A stretch of 64,000 bases of DNA from Ulvibacterium marinum (GCF_003626755.1 NZ_RBCJ01000001.1:806001-870000); one strand, 5' to 3'; positions 17,945 through 27,423 are shown, counted from the stretch's first letter. Numbers and translations: made by a program. Notes: generated by a model from the sequence alone, not told the origin.

Positions 17945-20392
17945 ATGTTCAAAAACTATCTAAAAATCGCTTTTCGGAACCTATGGAAGAATAAGGTGTT
18001 TTCCTTGATCAACATCATAGGCCTTTCTATTGGGTTAAGTGCCGCTTTTGTTATCGGGACAATCATCTATTTCGATTTAACCTTTGATAAATTCCATTTG
18101 GATGGTGAGCGGATTTATCGTGTGACTACTGAATTCACATCACCAGATGGTAATTTTTATAATCCGGGCGTATCGGTACCATTGGGGCAGGCCTTAAAGG
18201 AAGAATTTGCCGGAATAGAAATCGTAAGCCCCCTATATACAATTTCCATGCATCAAGTGGAGAATACCGAAACCGAAAAAATATTCAAAAGCCCCGAAAA
18301 TATAATTCATACGGATGGTAATTACTTTCAATTGTTTCAATACAAATGGTTGGCCGGAGATGCAAATGGAATCCTATCAAATCCAAATGAGGTAGTGTTG
18401 ACGGAAAACAGGGCCAAAAGGTATTTTCCCGACCTATCACCAAATGAGATTGTTGGTAAGGTATTGACATACAATGACACCATATCTTTGAATGTCACCG
18501 GGGTTGTCGAAAATTTTAAAGACCGGAGCGACCTCATTTTTGAGGAATTTATTTCATATGAAACCATAGGGGATATAGGACTAAAGAACAGCTTGGGGAG
18601 CACAAATTGGTATAGCACAAATAGCACGTCCCAATTATTTGTAAAACTAAGCGAAAAAGCCGATGTGGTATCCGTTCAAAAACAGCTGGACCTTTTGGCC
18701 GCGGAGCATCTGGACAAAGAAATGGTGGCATTCGGCCAGAAAAGGAGATTTCATTTACAACCTTTGGCCGATATCCATTTTAATCCTAATTACGGAACGT
18801 ATGACTACACAAGAAGTCAGGCCAGTAAACCCGTTTTAATCAGTTTATCATTTGTTGCCCTGTTCCTACTCCTTTTGGGCTGTATCAATTTCATTAATTT
18901 GAATACGGCCCAGGCCACACAACGCGCCAAGGAAATCGGGATTCGTAAGACCCTTGGCGGTTCTAGAAAACAATTGGTTTTCCAGTTTTTGGGAGAGACT
19001 TTTTTATTGACCGTTACAGCAGCTGTAGTATCCTTGTTTTTTTCGTCTTGGTTGATTCGGTTATTTTCCGACTTTATTCCTCAAGGGGTAAGTTTTGGAC
19101 TTTTTAATAGTCCGGTATTGATCGGTTCGGCGATTCTTTTAGTATTGGTATTAACTTTGTTATCAGGATTTTATCCTGCCCTTGTCCTTTCCCGTTTTAA
19201 GCCGGTATCTGTACTTAAAAATCAAATTTTACCGGGCAATGACAAAACTTCCCTCCGAAAATATTTGACGGTCTTTCAATTCGCGATTGCACAAGTCTTT
19301 ATCATTGCTACCGTACTGGTCGGTAAACAGATTCACTATTTGATGACCAAGGACATGGGCTTTAAGACCGAAGCCATTGCATATTTGAGGACGCCTTATA
19401 ACGAGCCTTCAATCGATAAAAGAATCCGCCTTTTAGAAAAGCTAAAAACGGATCCTCACATACAGGATGTTATTTTAGGAGGAAATCCACCGGCCTCTCG
19501 AAGCACCTTTTCCTCAGCGGTTGTTTATCGAAATGAAGAAAATGAAGTGCAGGCTAGCCTACAATGGCTTTATGGGGGCATCGACTACAGACGCCTTTAT
19601 GGAATACCTTTATTGGCAGGGAGGGATATATTGAACGATACCATCAAGGAGTATGTAATTAATGAAACCTATATGAAACTTTTGGGCTTCCAGGAACCCA
19701 TTGAGGCGATTGGCAAATCTTTGATATTGGAAGGGGAGGCATATCCTATAGTGGGAGTGATGAAAGATTTTTACCAACGTTCTTTAAGAACCACTATTAA
19801 ACCCATGGCCTTGGTCGGCGATTGGTACCGTAACGAATATTCGCAGTTCAATACGATTCATTTTTCCATAGGAGGAAATAAAACATCAGATTTAACCAGT
19901 GACATTGCCTTGGTCGAAAACGCTTGGAAATCTATTTATCCCGATTACGATTTTGATCCTCAGTTTATCGATGATACCATTTCCAGGTTCTATGAACAAG
20001 AACACAAAACTTCGGCCCTGTTAAAATGGGCCACTGGCCTTACTATCCTTATCAGCTGTTTGGGACTCTTAGGTCTGGTGATCCACACAACCGAACGCCG
20101 AACAAAGGAAATCGGAATTCGGAAAGTATTGGGTGCCTCCCTAGGGCAGTTGAACCTATTGCTTTGTAAGGAGTTTCTGGTATTGATCGGCATTGCCTTT
20201 GTCATAGCCGCGCCAATAGCCTGGTGGGGCTTGGACTATTGGTTACAAGGCTTTGCGTATAAGACGGTCTTAAGTTGGTGGGTCTTTTTCCTTGGGGGCA
20301 TTACCATGCTCTTTATCGCCATTGCAATTATCAGTATTCGGACGATTGCCGCCGCAAATGCCAATCCCGTAAAAAGTTTGAGGACGGAATAA
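17945..20392 (+). CDS. ABC transporter permease, MacB/FtsX double-domain family (TAQ subgroup)
   Basis: An 815-residue permease starting MFKNYLKIAFRNLWKNKVFS. The helix after the first periplasmic domain is LLLGCINFINLNTAQAT, followed by the coupling segment KEIGIRKTLGGS near residue 329; the NTAQ/GETF features group it with the permeases at 20495, 32295 and 37134. The second coupling segment, TKEIGIRKVLGAS, is near 721. The second core domain has the rarer GVMKDFYQRSLRTTIKP. Its last ~345 bp are almost the same as those of the next gene, whereas the rest of the two genes differs clearly. Upstream spacer 112 bp, downstream 102 bp. Confidence 0.95.
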   Translation: MFKNYLKIAFRNLWKNKVFSLINIIGLSIGLSAAFVIGTIIYFDLTFDKFHLDGERIYRVTTEFTSPDGNFYNPGVSVPLGQALKEEFAGIEIVSPLYTISMHQVENTETEKIFKSPENIIHTDGNYFQLFQYKWLAGDANGILSNPNEVVLTENRAKRYFPDLSPNEIVGKVLTYNDTISLNVTGVVENFKDRSDLIFEEFISYETIGDIGLKNSLGSTNWYSTNSTSQLFVKLSEKADVVSVQKQLDLLAAEHLDKEMVAFGQKRRFHLQPLADIHFNPNYGTYDYTRSQASKPVLISLSFVALFLLLLGCINFINLNTAQATQRAKEIGIRKTLGGSRKQLVFQFLGETFLLTVTAAVVSLFFSSWLIRLFSDFIPQGVSFGLFNSPVLIGSAILLVLVLTLLSGFYPALVLSRFKPVSVLKNQILPGNDKTSLRKYLTVFQFAIAQVFIIATVLVGKQIHYLMTKDMGFKTEAIAYLRTPYNEPSIDKRIRLLEKLKTDPHIQDVILGGNPPASRSTFSSAVVYRNEENEVQASLQWLYGGIDYRRLYGIPLLAGRDILNDTIKEYVINETYMKLLGFQEPIEAIGKSLILEGEAYPIVGVMKDFYQRSLRTTIKPMALVGDWYRNEYSQFNTIHFSIGGNKTSDLTSDIALVENAWKSIYPDYDFDPQFIDDTISRFYEQEHKTSALLKWATGLTILISCLGLLGLVIHTTERRTKEIGIRKVLGASLGQLNLLLCKEFLVLIGIAFVIAAPIAWWGLDYWLQGFAYKTVLSWWVFFLGGITMLFIAIAIISIRTIAAANANPVKSLRTE

Positions 20393-20427
20393 GTAAGACG
20401 TAAGATTAGAGACGTTAGACATAAGAC
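20393..20427. repeat. Degenerate 7-bp tandem repeat (GTAAGAC-like)
   Basis: Directly after the permease stop codon the spacer consists of five successive 7-bp units close to gtaagac (the others carry one to three changes). They are in register and end at 20427. Such short arrays are prone to slippage; no role is evident. Confidence 0.6.
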
Positions 20428-20494
20428 CAGAGGTTTGTTATTTGGGCATAGAGCAAAGTAAAATGGGGAAATCTAGGAAATAGAAACAAGGAGT

Positions 20495-22936
20495 ATGTTT
20501 AGAAACTATTTAAAAATAGCCTTTAGAAACCTATGGAACAATAAGGCATTTTCTATCATCAACATTATTGGTCTCTCCATTGGACTTAGTGCTTCGTTTG
20601 TCATTGGGGCCATCATTTATTATGATCTTACTTTTGATAAGTTCCATCCCGATGGCAAACGTATTTATAGGGTGACCACCGATTTTAAGACCCCTGAAGC
20701 GGAATTTCATAATAGGGGGGTCGCCGTTCCATTAGGAAAGGCTTTAAAGGAAGGGGTAACGGGAATTGAGTTGACCAGCACTTTTTTTAGTGCATATGCT
20801 CAAAAGGCACGCTCAAAAGATGCGGATAAAGTTTTTAGAAACCCAAGGAACCAGATTTACACGGATAAGGAATACTTTCAAATCTTTTCTTATGAATGGC
20901 TTGCAGGGGCTCCTGAAGTTGCCCTCTCCAACCCAAATGAAGTGGTACTGACCGATAGGAGGGCCGGAAGGTACTTTCCAGGAATGCACCCTCAGGAGAT
21001 CATGGGGAAAACAGTATTATATAATGATTCCGTTCCTGTTAGGGTCGTTGGCGTGGTATCGAATTTTAAAGATCAGAGTGATTTCATTTTTCAAGAATTC
21101 CTGTCCTTGAAAACGGCCCATAGCTTTGGCCAGAAAAACCTGATCGATAATGATGAATGGAATAGTACCAATTCCGGTTCCCAGGTATTTGTAAGACTTG
21201 TGGATAACAATGCTTTGGGCAACGTACAACGACATTTGGATAGGTTATCCAAGGAAAATGAAGATGATGGAATGCACGATAGGGGTGAGACAAGGAACTT
21301 CCATCTACAGCCCTTGTCCGATATTCATCTGAATTCCGACTATATGGTTTTTGATCAAAGCGAGTATAGAGGCAGTAAGACCGTATTGAAAAATTTGACG
21401 TTCGTGGCCTTGTTTCTTCTGCTATTGGGGTGTATTAATTTTATCAATTTGAATACAGCACAGGCTACAAAGCGCTCCAAGGAAATCGGCATTCGAAAAA
21501 CACTGGGGAGTTCAAGGAAACGTTTGGTCTTTCAGTTTTTGGGCGAAACATTTCTGTTGACCGGTGCGGCGGCCATCGTTTCTTTGTTTCTTTCTTCAAG
21601 GTTACTGCTGTTGTTTAACGAATTTATACCTCCAGGACTAAACCTCGGGCTATTCTCAAGTCCGATAATTGTGGGTTGTATTATTTTGTTGTTAGGGGTC
21701 ATAACCTTGTTGTCCGGTTTTTATCCCGCCCTGGTCTTGTCCCATTTTAAACCCGTGTCCGTATTAAAAAACCAGGGATTGCCGGGAACTGGCAAGTCAA
21801 CTTTGCGAAAATACTTAACTGTTTTTCAGTTTGTTATTGCCCAGATTTTTGTCGTAGCCACTATTTTGGTGGGAAAACAGTTGAATTTTTTAATGAACAA
21901 GGATATGGGTTTTAAAACGGAGGCCATTGCCTATATGGGAACTTGGAATGATCCGGATTTAAACAAACGTCTAAACTTTGCGGAGGAGCTAAAATCCTTT
22001 CAGTTAATATCCCAGGTAAGCCTGGGCTGGAATCCTCCGGCATCTAGTAATATGCGCACTGCGGATATATCGTACACGAACAAAGGGAGAGATATCCTTA
22101 CCAGTGTACAACTGCTTTTCGGAGATCTAAATTATAGGGAACTTTTCGACATTAAACTATTGGCAGGGCGTGAGCGCCTTAATGATACCATCAAAGAGTA
22201 TGTCATCAATGAAACCTACTCCAAAATGTTGGGCTTTGAACATCCTTGGGAGGCTATTGGGGAATCCTTAAGAATGGATAACGAATTGAATCCTATTGTT
22301 GGGGTCATGGAAGATTTCAATCAAGGCTCTCTTCGGTTCGGAATTCGACCAATGGCCTTGGTAGGTGATATGTACAGAAATGATTTTTCCCTATTTGAAA
22401 TCGTTCATTTTTCCCTGCTGGGATCTTCGGAAAATTGGCCCACCATTATAGCCGAAGTTGAAGAAAAATGGAAAACCGTCTATCCCGAAATGGATTTCGA
22501 ATTCCGTTTTATGGATGACACCATAAAAAAGTTTTATGAACAGGAGCGGAGGGCGTCCATGTTATTGAAGTGGTCTGCCGGTCTGGCCATTCTAATCAGC
22601 TGTTTGGGACTCTTAGGTCTGGTGATCCACACAACCGAACGCCGAACAAAGGAAATTGGAATTCGGAAAGTATTGGGCGCCACACTAGCACAGTTAAACC
22701 TATTGCTCTGTAAGGAGTTTCTGGTATTGATCGGCATTGCCTTCGTCATAGCAGCGCCAATAGCCTGGTGGGGCTTGGACTATTGGTTACAAGGCTTTGC
22801 GTATAAGACGGTCTTAAGTTGGTGGGTCTTTTTCCTTGGGGGCATTACCATGCTCTTTATCGCCATGGCAATTATCAGTATTCGGACGATTGCGGCGGCG
22901 AATACCGATCCTGTAAAAAGTTTACGGACAGAATAA
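20495..22936 (+). CDS. ABC transporter permease, MacB/FtsX double-domain family (TAQ subgroup)
   Basis: An 813-residue close paralog of the permease just upstream, starting MFRNYLKIAFRNLWNNKAFS. Domain borders are the same: first coupling segment KEIGIRKTLGSS near residue 329, second TKEIGIRKVLGAT near 719. The periplasmic domains have diverged from the upstream copy, while the DNA from about 22592 to the stop is nearly identical to 20048-20392, including a 113-bp perfectly matching stretch. The tail NTDPVKSLRTE deviates slightly (Thr-Asp for Ala-Asn). An aaggag sits only 1 bp before the ATG, too close to act as a normal ribosome binding site. It ends its unit; a nested palindrome follows. 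Confidence 0.95.
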   Translation: MFRNYLKIAFRNLWNNKAFSIINIIGLSIGLSASFVIGAIIYYDLTFDKFHPDGKRIYRVTTDFKTPEAEFHNRGVAVPLGKALKEGVTGIELTSTFFSAYAQKARSKDADKVFRNPRNQIYTDKEYFQIFSYEWLAGAPEVALSNPNEVVLTDRRAGRYFPGMHPQEIMGKTVLYNDSVPVRVVGVVSNFKDQSDFIFQEFLSLKTAHSFGQKNLIDNDEWNSTNSGSQVFVRLVDNNALGNVQRHLDRLSKENEDDGMHDRGETRNFHLQPLSDIHLNSDYMVFDQSEYRGSKTVLKNLTFVALFLLLLGCINFINLNTAQATKRSKEIGIRKTLGSSRKRLVFQFLGETFLLTGAAAIVSLFLSSRLLLLFNEFIPPGLNLGLFSSPIIVGCIILLLGVITLLSGFYPALVLSHFKPVSVLKNQGLPGTGKSTLRKYLTVFQFVIAQIFVVATILVGKQLNFLMNKDMGFKTEAIAYMGTWNDPDLNKRLNFAEELKSFQLISQVSLGWNPPASSNMRTADISYTNKGRDILTSVQLLFGDLNYRELFDIKLLAGRERLNDTIKEYVINETYSKMLGFEHPWEAIGESLRMDNELNPIVGVMEDFNQGSLRFGIRPMALVGDMYRNDFSLFEIVHFSLLGSSENWPTIIAEVEEKWKTVYPEMDFEFRFMDDTIKKFYEQERRASMLLKWSAGLAILISCLGLLGLVIHTTERRTKEIGIRKVLGATLAQLNLLLCKEFLVLIGIAFVIAAPIAWWGLDYWLQGFAYKTVLSWWVFFLGGITMLFIAMAIISIRTIAAANTDPVKSLRTE

Positions 22937-23340
22937 AGAAATCGTAAACCTTTAAGGTTAAACTTGTCCGCCCAATTGCTGAGCTTGGTCAAGGCATTGG
23001 CGGAAAACCGTAAAGGTCTAAAACGACGATTAGGCAAGGGATGCCCATAAAACCATTGACAGGAAAAATATCGATCTAAGAAAATAATTCGGAACCTGAA
23101 AGGAACGCGTATCGGATAGAACTTACCGATTTCTTTTTTACTACCCCTGTGCCAAATATTTATTTTGAAGCCCTACTCCAAGGAAAGTGGCTTTACCGGT
23201 TAAAGGACGAAATACACCGTTAACGTGACAATACATGGAGAACGGAGATTTCAACCCTAATTTAGATATCGAAATAGCATAAGCTACAAGTGAAACCCGG
23301 CAAGAGTACACTTGAACTAACTATCCAAAAACACTTCGAT
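22937..23340. other. Gene-free spacer between permease 20495 and the PKD protein
   Basis: This 404-bp stretch has no credible coding frame. Its first part holds the nested palindrome listed at 22945. Around 23148 lies tgtgccaaatattt, which looks like a damaged TGTCC-type half site, but neither a partner site nor a TGGCA motif stands at the expected distances. I found no other clear promoter. The frame of the downstream protein is open back to a GTG at 23290. Confidence 0.6.
22945..23020. repeat. Nested imperfect palindrome after permease operon
   Basis: Outer arms taaacctttaaggtt (22945-22959) and its near complement (23006-23020) match at 13 of 15 positions. Inside, tccgcc (22967-22972) pairs with ggcgga (22999-23004), extended by further short pairs. 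The transcript could fold into a long stem just 8 bp past the stop codon. The outer arms resemble the family of spacer palindromes (agacc...ggtct). No T tract follows, so termination would need to be of another kind. Confidence 0.65.
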
Positions 23341-24534
23341 ATGAAACCCCACAACTACACTCGCTTCGTATTCGCACTGACCTTAGTGCTTACTTTTTCT
23401 TCAATTCAGGCACAAATCACGTTAACCCAAAATACTGGGAAAACAACGGGAGCATCCTTATCCTCCTGTGAAAATGGCATTTCATACGGCAGGGCCTTTG
23501 TTCTCCAAGACTTCGGTGTTACCGAAAACGATCAACTTATACTTGATTCGGTCGAAATAGCATTTAGACAATGGTATGGACAAGACACATTTGGTATGCT
23601 CCGTGTTAATGTTTATGAAATCGACGGGGATTTTCCAAACTCCTTTGATCCGACCAAATTGATAGGATCGAGTCAGGATGTTGCCCTGACCGAGATGTCC
23701 ACACCTTTTACAAAGCCAACACCCATACAAACGCTACGGATTAGTTTTGATGCCCCTATCGTTATTCCTTCTATAATTGAAAAAGTATTTATTGAAGTTA
23801 CTTCCCTTGCCCCGGAAGGACATTTTCTTTATGCCGCTTTTACCGAGGGGGAAACAGACCCGGCCTACTTCAAGGATTGTAATACCTTGGAATATAATAC
23901 AGCAACATCCTATCATGAGATTTCACCCAACTATTATTTAAAGGCTTTCGGTACGCTCAATAGAATTTCTGACTACCGCATCAATTATATTTCCGCCTGC
24001 TCCGATCTATCGGCAAGTTTTGATCTTACCGATAGTCATCAGATCGCTACCGTGGCTTGGGATTTTGGCGATCCTGCCGCTGAGGCAAACAATAACTCCA
24101 CTGATTTTTACCCTAACCATGAATTTTCAGCAGAGGGCACCTATACCATAACAGCTAAAATCACAACAAAAGCATGGCGTGAATTGCGTGTCACTACAAC
24201 CCTAAACGTAGCGGACAATATAACGGTATACCCCGTGGATGACCTGTTTGCATTTGAGACCACATCCGATACGGGAACTTCCTATGCTTTTGATACCTCC
24301 TTGGTTGAATCTGCCATCCTTGGCGGACAGAGCGGTCTGGCGGTCTCTTATTTTGATCGGGAAGGCAATCCACTCCCTGACCGCATGAGCAATCTTGATA
24401 TAGGAAAGAAAACCATCACTGCCCGGGTAGCGAACCCCAAAGACCCAGGTTGTTATAAGGAAGTTGCTTTCAATCTCATTGTACAGTCTCCTTCTTTGGC
24501 CCTTTCCTCACAAAAACCCGTTGGCCTACGCTAA
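23341..24534 (+). CDS. Secreted PKD-type protein, probably C-terminally truncated
   Basis: A 397-residue protein from ATG 23341, chosen over the GTG at 23290 because it directly starts a signal peptide (residues 1-24, cleavage at IQA|Q). Residues about 25-205 look like a beta-sandwich of unknown type. A PKD-like domain covers about 215-300, with the hallmark VAWDFGDP near 238-245, and a further Ig-like module (VSYFDREGNPLP ... TITARVANPKDPGCYKEV) runs to about 390. In Flavobacteriia this module order is typical of large type IX secretion cargos that finish with a gliding-motility-type sorting domain. That domain is absent: the frame stops after SSQKPVGLR. It may be a truncated remnant. It is the only non-permease gene here standing alone, with a terminator behind it. 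Confidence 0.8.
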   Translation: MKPHNYTRFVFALTLVLTFSSIQAQITLTQNTGKTTGASLSSCENGISYGRAFVLQDFGVTENDQLILDSVEIAFRQWYGQDTFGMLRVNVYEIDGDFPNSFDPTKLIGSSQDVALTEMSTPFTKPTPIQTLRISFDAPIVIPSIIEKVFIEVTSLAPEGHFLYAAFTEGETDPAYFKDCNTLEYNTATSYHEISPNYYLKAFGTLNRISDYRINYISACSDLSASFDLTDSHQIATVAWDFGDPAAEANNNSTDFYPNHEFSAEGTYTITAKITTKAWRELRVTTTLNVADNITVYPVDDLFAFETTSDTGTSYAFDTSLVESAILGGQSGLAVSYFDREGNPLPDRMSNLDIGKKTITARVANPKDPGCYKEVAFNLIVQSPSLALSSQKPVGLR

Positions 24535-24594
24535 GGATAGCCGCGTAATTTTGGAATGTTTCAACACTTACACATGGTACAGACCGTTCTTGGT

Positions 24595-24622
24595 AATCGG
24601 ACTGCCTCCCAGTCCGATTTTT
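24595..24622 (+). terminator. Intrinsic terminator after PKD protein
   Basis: A perfect 10-bp stem, aatcggactg (24595-24604) with cagtccgatt (24610-24619), a cctcc loop and a short T run (total ttttt across the stem end). It starts 61 bp past the PKD stop codon and would isolate the following promoter from upstream transcription. Confidence 0.75.
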
Positions 24623-24759
24623 CGTTAAGAGCTCGAATCTGTTTCCTCCACCTTCTCCAAATCCTATGACGAACACCTTCCCATATCGTGGGATTATCAC
24701 CTCTAGGGTCATCAACCTGAACCATTCCGATCACTTTGATCAGGCTTCGTTCAAAGTCC

Positions 24760-24798
24760 TGTAAATATATTGTACACCTCCTGTCCAAATATTTGACA
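24760..24798. promoter_or_regulatory. Paired 17-bp TGT-N11-ACA operator-like sites
   Basis: Sites TGTAAATATATTGTACA (24760-24776) and TGTCCAAATATTTGACA (24782-24798) with a 5-bp gap. Here the pair reads as an imperfect inverted repeat (11 of 17 positions). The midpoint lies 82 bp before TGGCAT at 24861. It is the second of three such pairs in the window and precedes the longest permease run. Confidence 0.65.
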
Positions 24799-24860
24799 CC
24801 CAACCGCTTTTTTTCTTTAATTTAATTTGTGAATATCTGATTTTTAGAGCTTTACAGTTA

Positions 24861-24876
24861 TGGCATGAAGATCGAA
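24861..24876 (+). promoter_or_regulatory. Putative sigma54-like promoter (TGGCAT-N5-TCGA)
   Basis: TGGCAT followed after five bases by TCGA. It agrees with the 49382 motif in the whole TGGCAY-N5-TCGA frame and lies at the conserved distance from the paired operator. It is 178 bp upstream of the ATG at 25039, so the leader would be long. As in the other two copies, the -12 C of a standard sigma54 promoter is missing. Confidence 0.5.
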
Positions 24877-25038
24877 GGAAAAGTTAAAGGCTTCGATCTC
24901 ATTGCTTTATAGTACGTCTTGAGACAGTGGTCTAAGATGAGCCTTCAACCGCATTGGAAATAACCACAATTACAAAACAAATTGGCTGTATCACACATAC
25001 AAATGTCCTAAAAGGAAAATCATCAAAAAACGAAAATC

Positions 25039-27423
25039 ATGTTGTTCAACTTCATCAAAATCGCACGTCGAAAATTATGGAACAAGAAAGGAAGCACTTC
25101 TACCAAGCTATTTAGCCTGGCCATTGGGATAGTGAGTCTGTTTTATATTGCCATCTATCTGTATCAGGAATTAAATTACGACACTTTTCATTCGAATTAT
25201 ACAAAAATCGCCAAGATTAATACGGCCGTTGAGTCCCCTACCGGGAACCTTTCGTTGGGTCTTAGCGCCGTTCCTGTAGGCCCTTATGTGAAGTCACAAT
25301 CCCCTGCGGTAGAGGAATTTGTTCGAATCAACAAGGAATATGGGAGTCATGCCATTAAACACGGGGACAAACTCTTTTCCGAGAGCGAGAATATCTATTA
25401 TGCGGATTCTGCCTTTTTTAAGGTCTTCGACTTTGATCTGGTCGCAGGAAATCCGTCAACTGCCTTGGACGGCCCGGATAAGATAATTATTACTGAAAAT
25501 ACGGCCATAAAGTACTTTGGAAATGTAAATGCCCTGAACAAAGTATTGCTTTATGACGACGTGCCATTTACGGTTTCGGGTGTTATGCGCAATATCCCCT
25601 CTAATTCGCATTTGCAGTTCGATTTTTTGATTTCGATGGCGACTTTTTTTAAGGACAGACCCAATGTAGATCAAAACTGGGAATGGTTCCCCATGAACAC
25701 ATATTTCTTGTTGAAAGATGGACATAGTACGGCCAGTTTGGACGAAGTGCTACGGACGGTTCCACAGTACCTCGAGAAAAGTAGCACTAATGACCAATAT
25801 AAATTATCCATTGAACCTCTTAACGGGTTGCATTTCAGTTCTCCAAAATTGGGCGAATTGGGGACAAAAGGAAAGCGATCCAACCTCTATATCCTCTTTA
25901 CCATAGGTATCATGATACTCTTATTGGCGGTCTCCAATTTTATAAACCTAACTACAGCCCAACTTTCTGTAGAAGCAAAGGACGTTTCCATAAAAAAGAC
26001 CGTTGGGGCCTCTAAACGAGATATTTTTAAACAATTTTCGGTTGAATCGTTATTGCTCACCTCGTTTGCGACGATAGTATCCATATTGCTAATCCTGTTG
26101 ACCTTCCCATTTTTTGAAGACCTTTTGGGAGGTAACTTTGATACTGATTTCCTTTCAAACCCCCTTTTCATTTTACTTCTCCCTTTGATTCCTATAGTAC
26201 TTACTTTGTTGGGGGGCATTTATCCAGCAGTCAAGTTCGCCAGGATTTCGACCATTCATAAACCCAAACCCGATGGCAAGTATAACAATGTCCTGAATAC
26301 AAGGACATCTTTATTAATTTTTCAGTTTGCCATCACAAGTGCCCTGGTCATAGGATCATGTATCATTTATTATCAATTGAACTACATCCAAAATCAGGAT
26401 TTAGGGATGGATACAGCCCACAAAATTGTATTGGATTATGGTCCAAACTCTACAATAGGAACAGCATATGAGTCCCTAAAACAAGAATTAGAGGGTATTC
26501 CAGGAGTGGAGAGCATAACCTTTAGCTCCCATGTTCCCGGCCAGACACCGAATGGGGTAGCAACACAATTATTGGATGTTAACGGACGAAGTAGTAACGG
26601 GGAAATAAATCTAAATCTAGTGGACTACAACTTTGTGGAGGACTATGGACTACAACTTGTAGCAGGAAGGGATTTTAGAAGGGGTCCGGCGGACGAAACC
26701 TCGGCGCTTATCTTGAACGAGGCCGCCGTAAAGGCCTTTGGATATGAGAACCCTGAGGATATCTTAGGGGCCTCCTTTGAACAATGGGGTGGCAATGGCA
26801 CGGTAATCGGGGTAGTCAACGACTTTAATTATTTATCCCTTCATGAGGACGTAGGTTTATTGTCCTTAAAGGTGTGGCCGGAACAGTTTATGAAAATTAC
26901 GCTCAGCGTTACTCCTAATAACGTAAAAGGAACCTTGGAAAAATTGGAAAGTAAATGGGCTTCGTTGTATCCCAGTATTCCCTTCAACCACTATTTTGTA
27001 GATGACAACTTCAAGGCCCAATATGATAAAGACCGGCAATTTGCTACTATTATCAATGTGTTTACGATCATCTCTATCTGTATCGGTATTTTAGGATTGA
27101 TAGCCTATGCCAGGTTCTGGTGCGAGAGACGCAAAAAGGAAATGTCCATACGCAAGGTTTTGGGAGCCAATGCCATATGGCTTGTGTGGAAACTCCTTAA
27201 AAGCTTTAGCATTCCGGTATTGATCGGTTTTGGGATTGCCATTCCTATTACATACTATTTGGGAGGGCAATGGTTACAGGAATTTGCCTATCGTTTTGAG
27301 TTAAACTGGTATTTCTTCGCCTTGCCCTTGGCACTTCTCTTAGTATTGGTATGGTTTTCCGTAGGCACACAGACCTTGAAGTTGGTCTTGACCAATCCGG
27401 TAAATAATTTAAAAGAAGAATAA
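25039..27423 (+). CDS. Divergent ABC transporter permease, MacB/FtsX double-domain family
   Basis: A 794-residue protein starting MLFNFIKIARRKLWNKKGST, the first gene of the 24-kb run. It keeps the double-half layout but is the least conserved copy in the cytoplasmic parts. The first coupling segment near residue 314 is AKDVSIKKTVGAS, and the second near 700 is KKEMSIRKVLGAN, so Gly of KEIGIRK is Ser in both. The tail is TNPVNNLKEE in place of NPVKSLRTE. TM1 is preceded by TKLFSLAIG instead of a (S/N)xxGL(S/A)xG motif. These changes affect the expected contact surface for the ATPase and could mean a different motor or a regulatory role. Its place directly behind a promoter is notable. Confidence 0.94.
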   Translation: MLFNFIKIARRKLWNKKGSTSTKLFSLAIGIVSLFYIAIYLYQELNYDTFHSNYTKIAKINTAVESPTGNLSLGLSAVPVGPYVKSQSPAVEEFVRINKEYGSHAIKHGDKLFSESENIYYADSAFFKVFDFDLVAGNPSTALDGPDKIIITENTAIKYFGNVNALNKVLLYDDVPFTVSGVMRNIPSNSHLQFDFLISMATFFKDRPNVDQNWEWFPMNTYFLLKDGHSTASLDEVLRTVPQYLEKSSTNDQYKLSIEPLNGLHFSSPKLGELGTKGKRSNLYILFTIGIMILLLAVSNFINLTTAQLSVEAKDVSIKKTVGASKRDIFKQFSVESLLLTSFATIVSILLILLTFPFFEDLLGGNFDTDFLSNPLFILLLPLIPIVLTLLGGIYPAVKFARISTIHKPKPDGKYNNVLNTRTSLLIFQFAITSALVIGSCIIYYQLNYIQNQDLGMDTAHKIVLDYGPNSTIGTAYESLKQELEGIPGVESITFSSHVPGQTPNGVATQLLDVNGRSSNGEINLNLVDYNFVEDYGLQLVAGRDFRRGPADETSALILNEAAVKAFGYENPEDILGASFEQWGGNGTVIGVVNDFNYLSLHEDVGLLSLKVWPEQFMKITLSVTPNNVKGTLEKLESKWASLYPSIPFNHYFVDDNFKAQYDKDRQFATIINVFTIISICIGILGLIAYARFWCERRKKEMSIRKVLGANAIWLVWKLLKSFSIPVLIGFGIAIPITYYLGGQWLQEFAYRFELNWYFFALPLALLLVLVWFSVGTQTLKLVLTNPVNNLKEE

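Larger units (their letters stand above)
24535..25038. other. Gene-free spacer with terminator, operators and promoter
   Basis: These 504 bp separate the PKD protein from the permease at 25039. In order they hold an intrinsic terminator (24595), a paired operator (24760) and a sigma54-like motif (24861). The leader from the motif to the ATG is 163 bp and shows no open frame of note. Small antisense frames across 24476-24803 overlap the terminator and the operators and have no recognisable content. No sorting-domain remnant was evident in the three forward frames after the PKD gene. Confidence 0.65.

Noticed and set aside
20393-20427. Short tandem repeat as a CRISPR-like array
   Set aside because: Units are 7 bp with no spacers between them, and no cas gene is present.
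23148-23167. A fourth operator pair upstream of the PKD protein
   Set aside because: Only one damaged word (tgtgccaaatattt) is present, with no partner 22 bp away and no TGGCA motif about 83 bp downstream.
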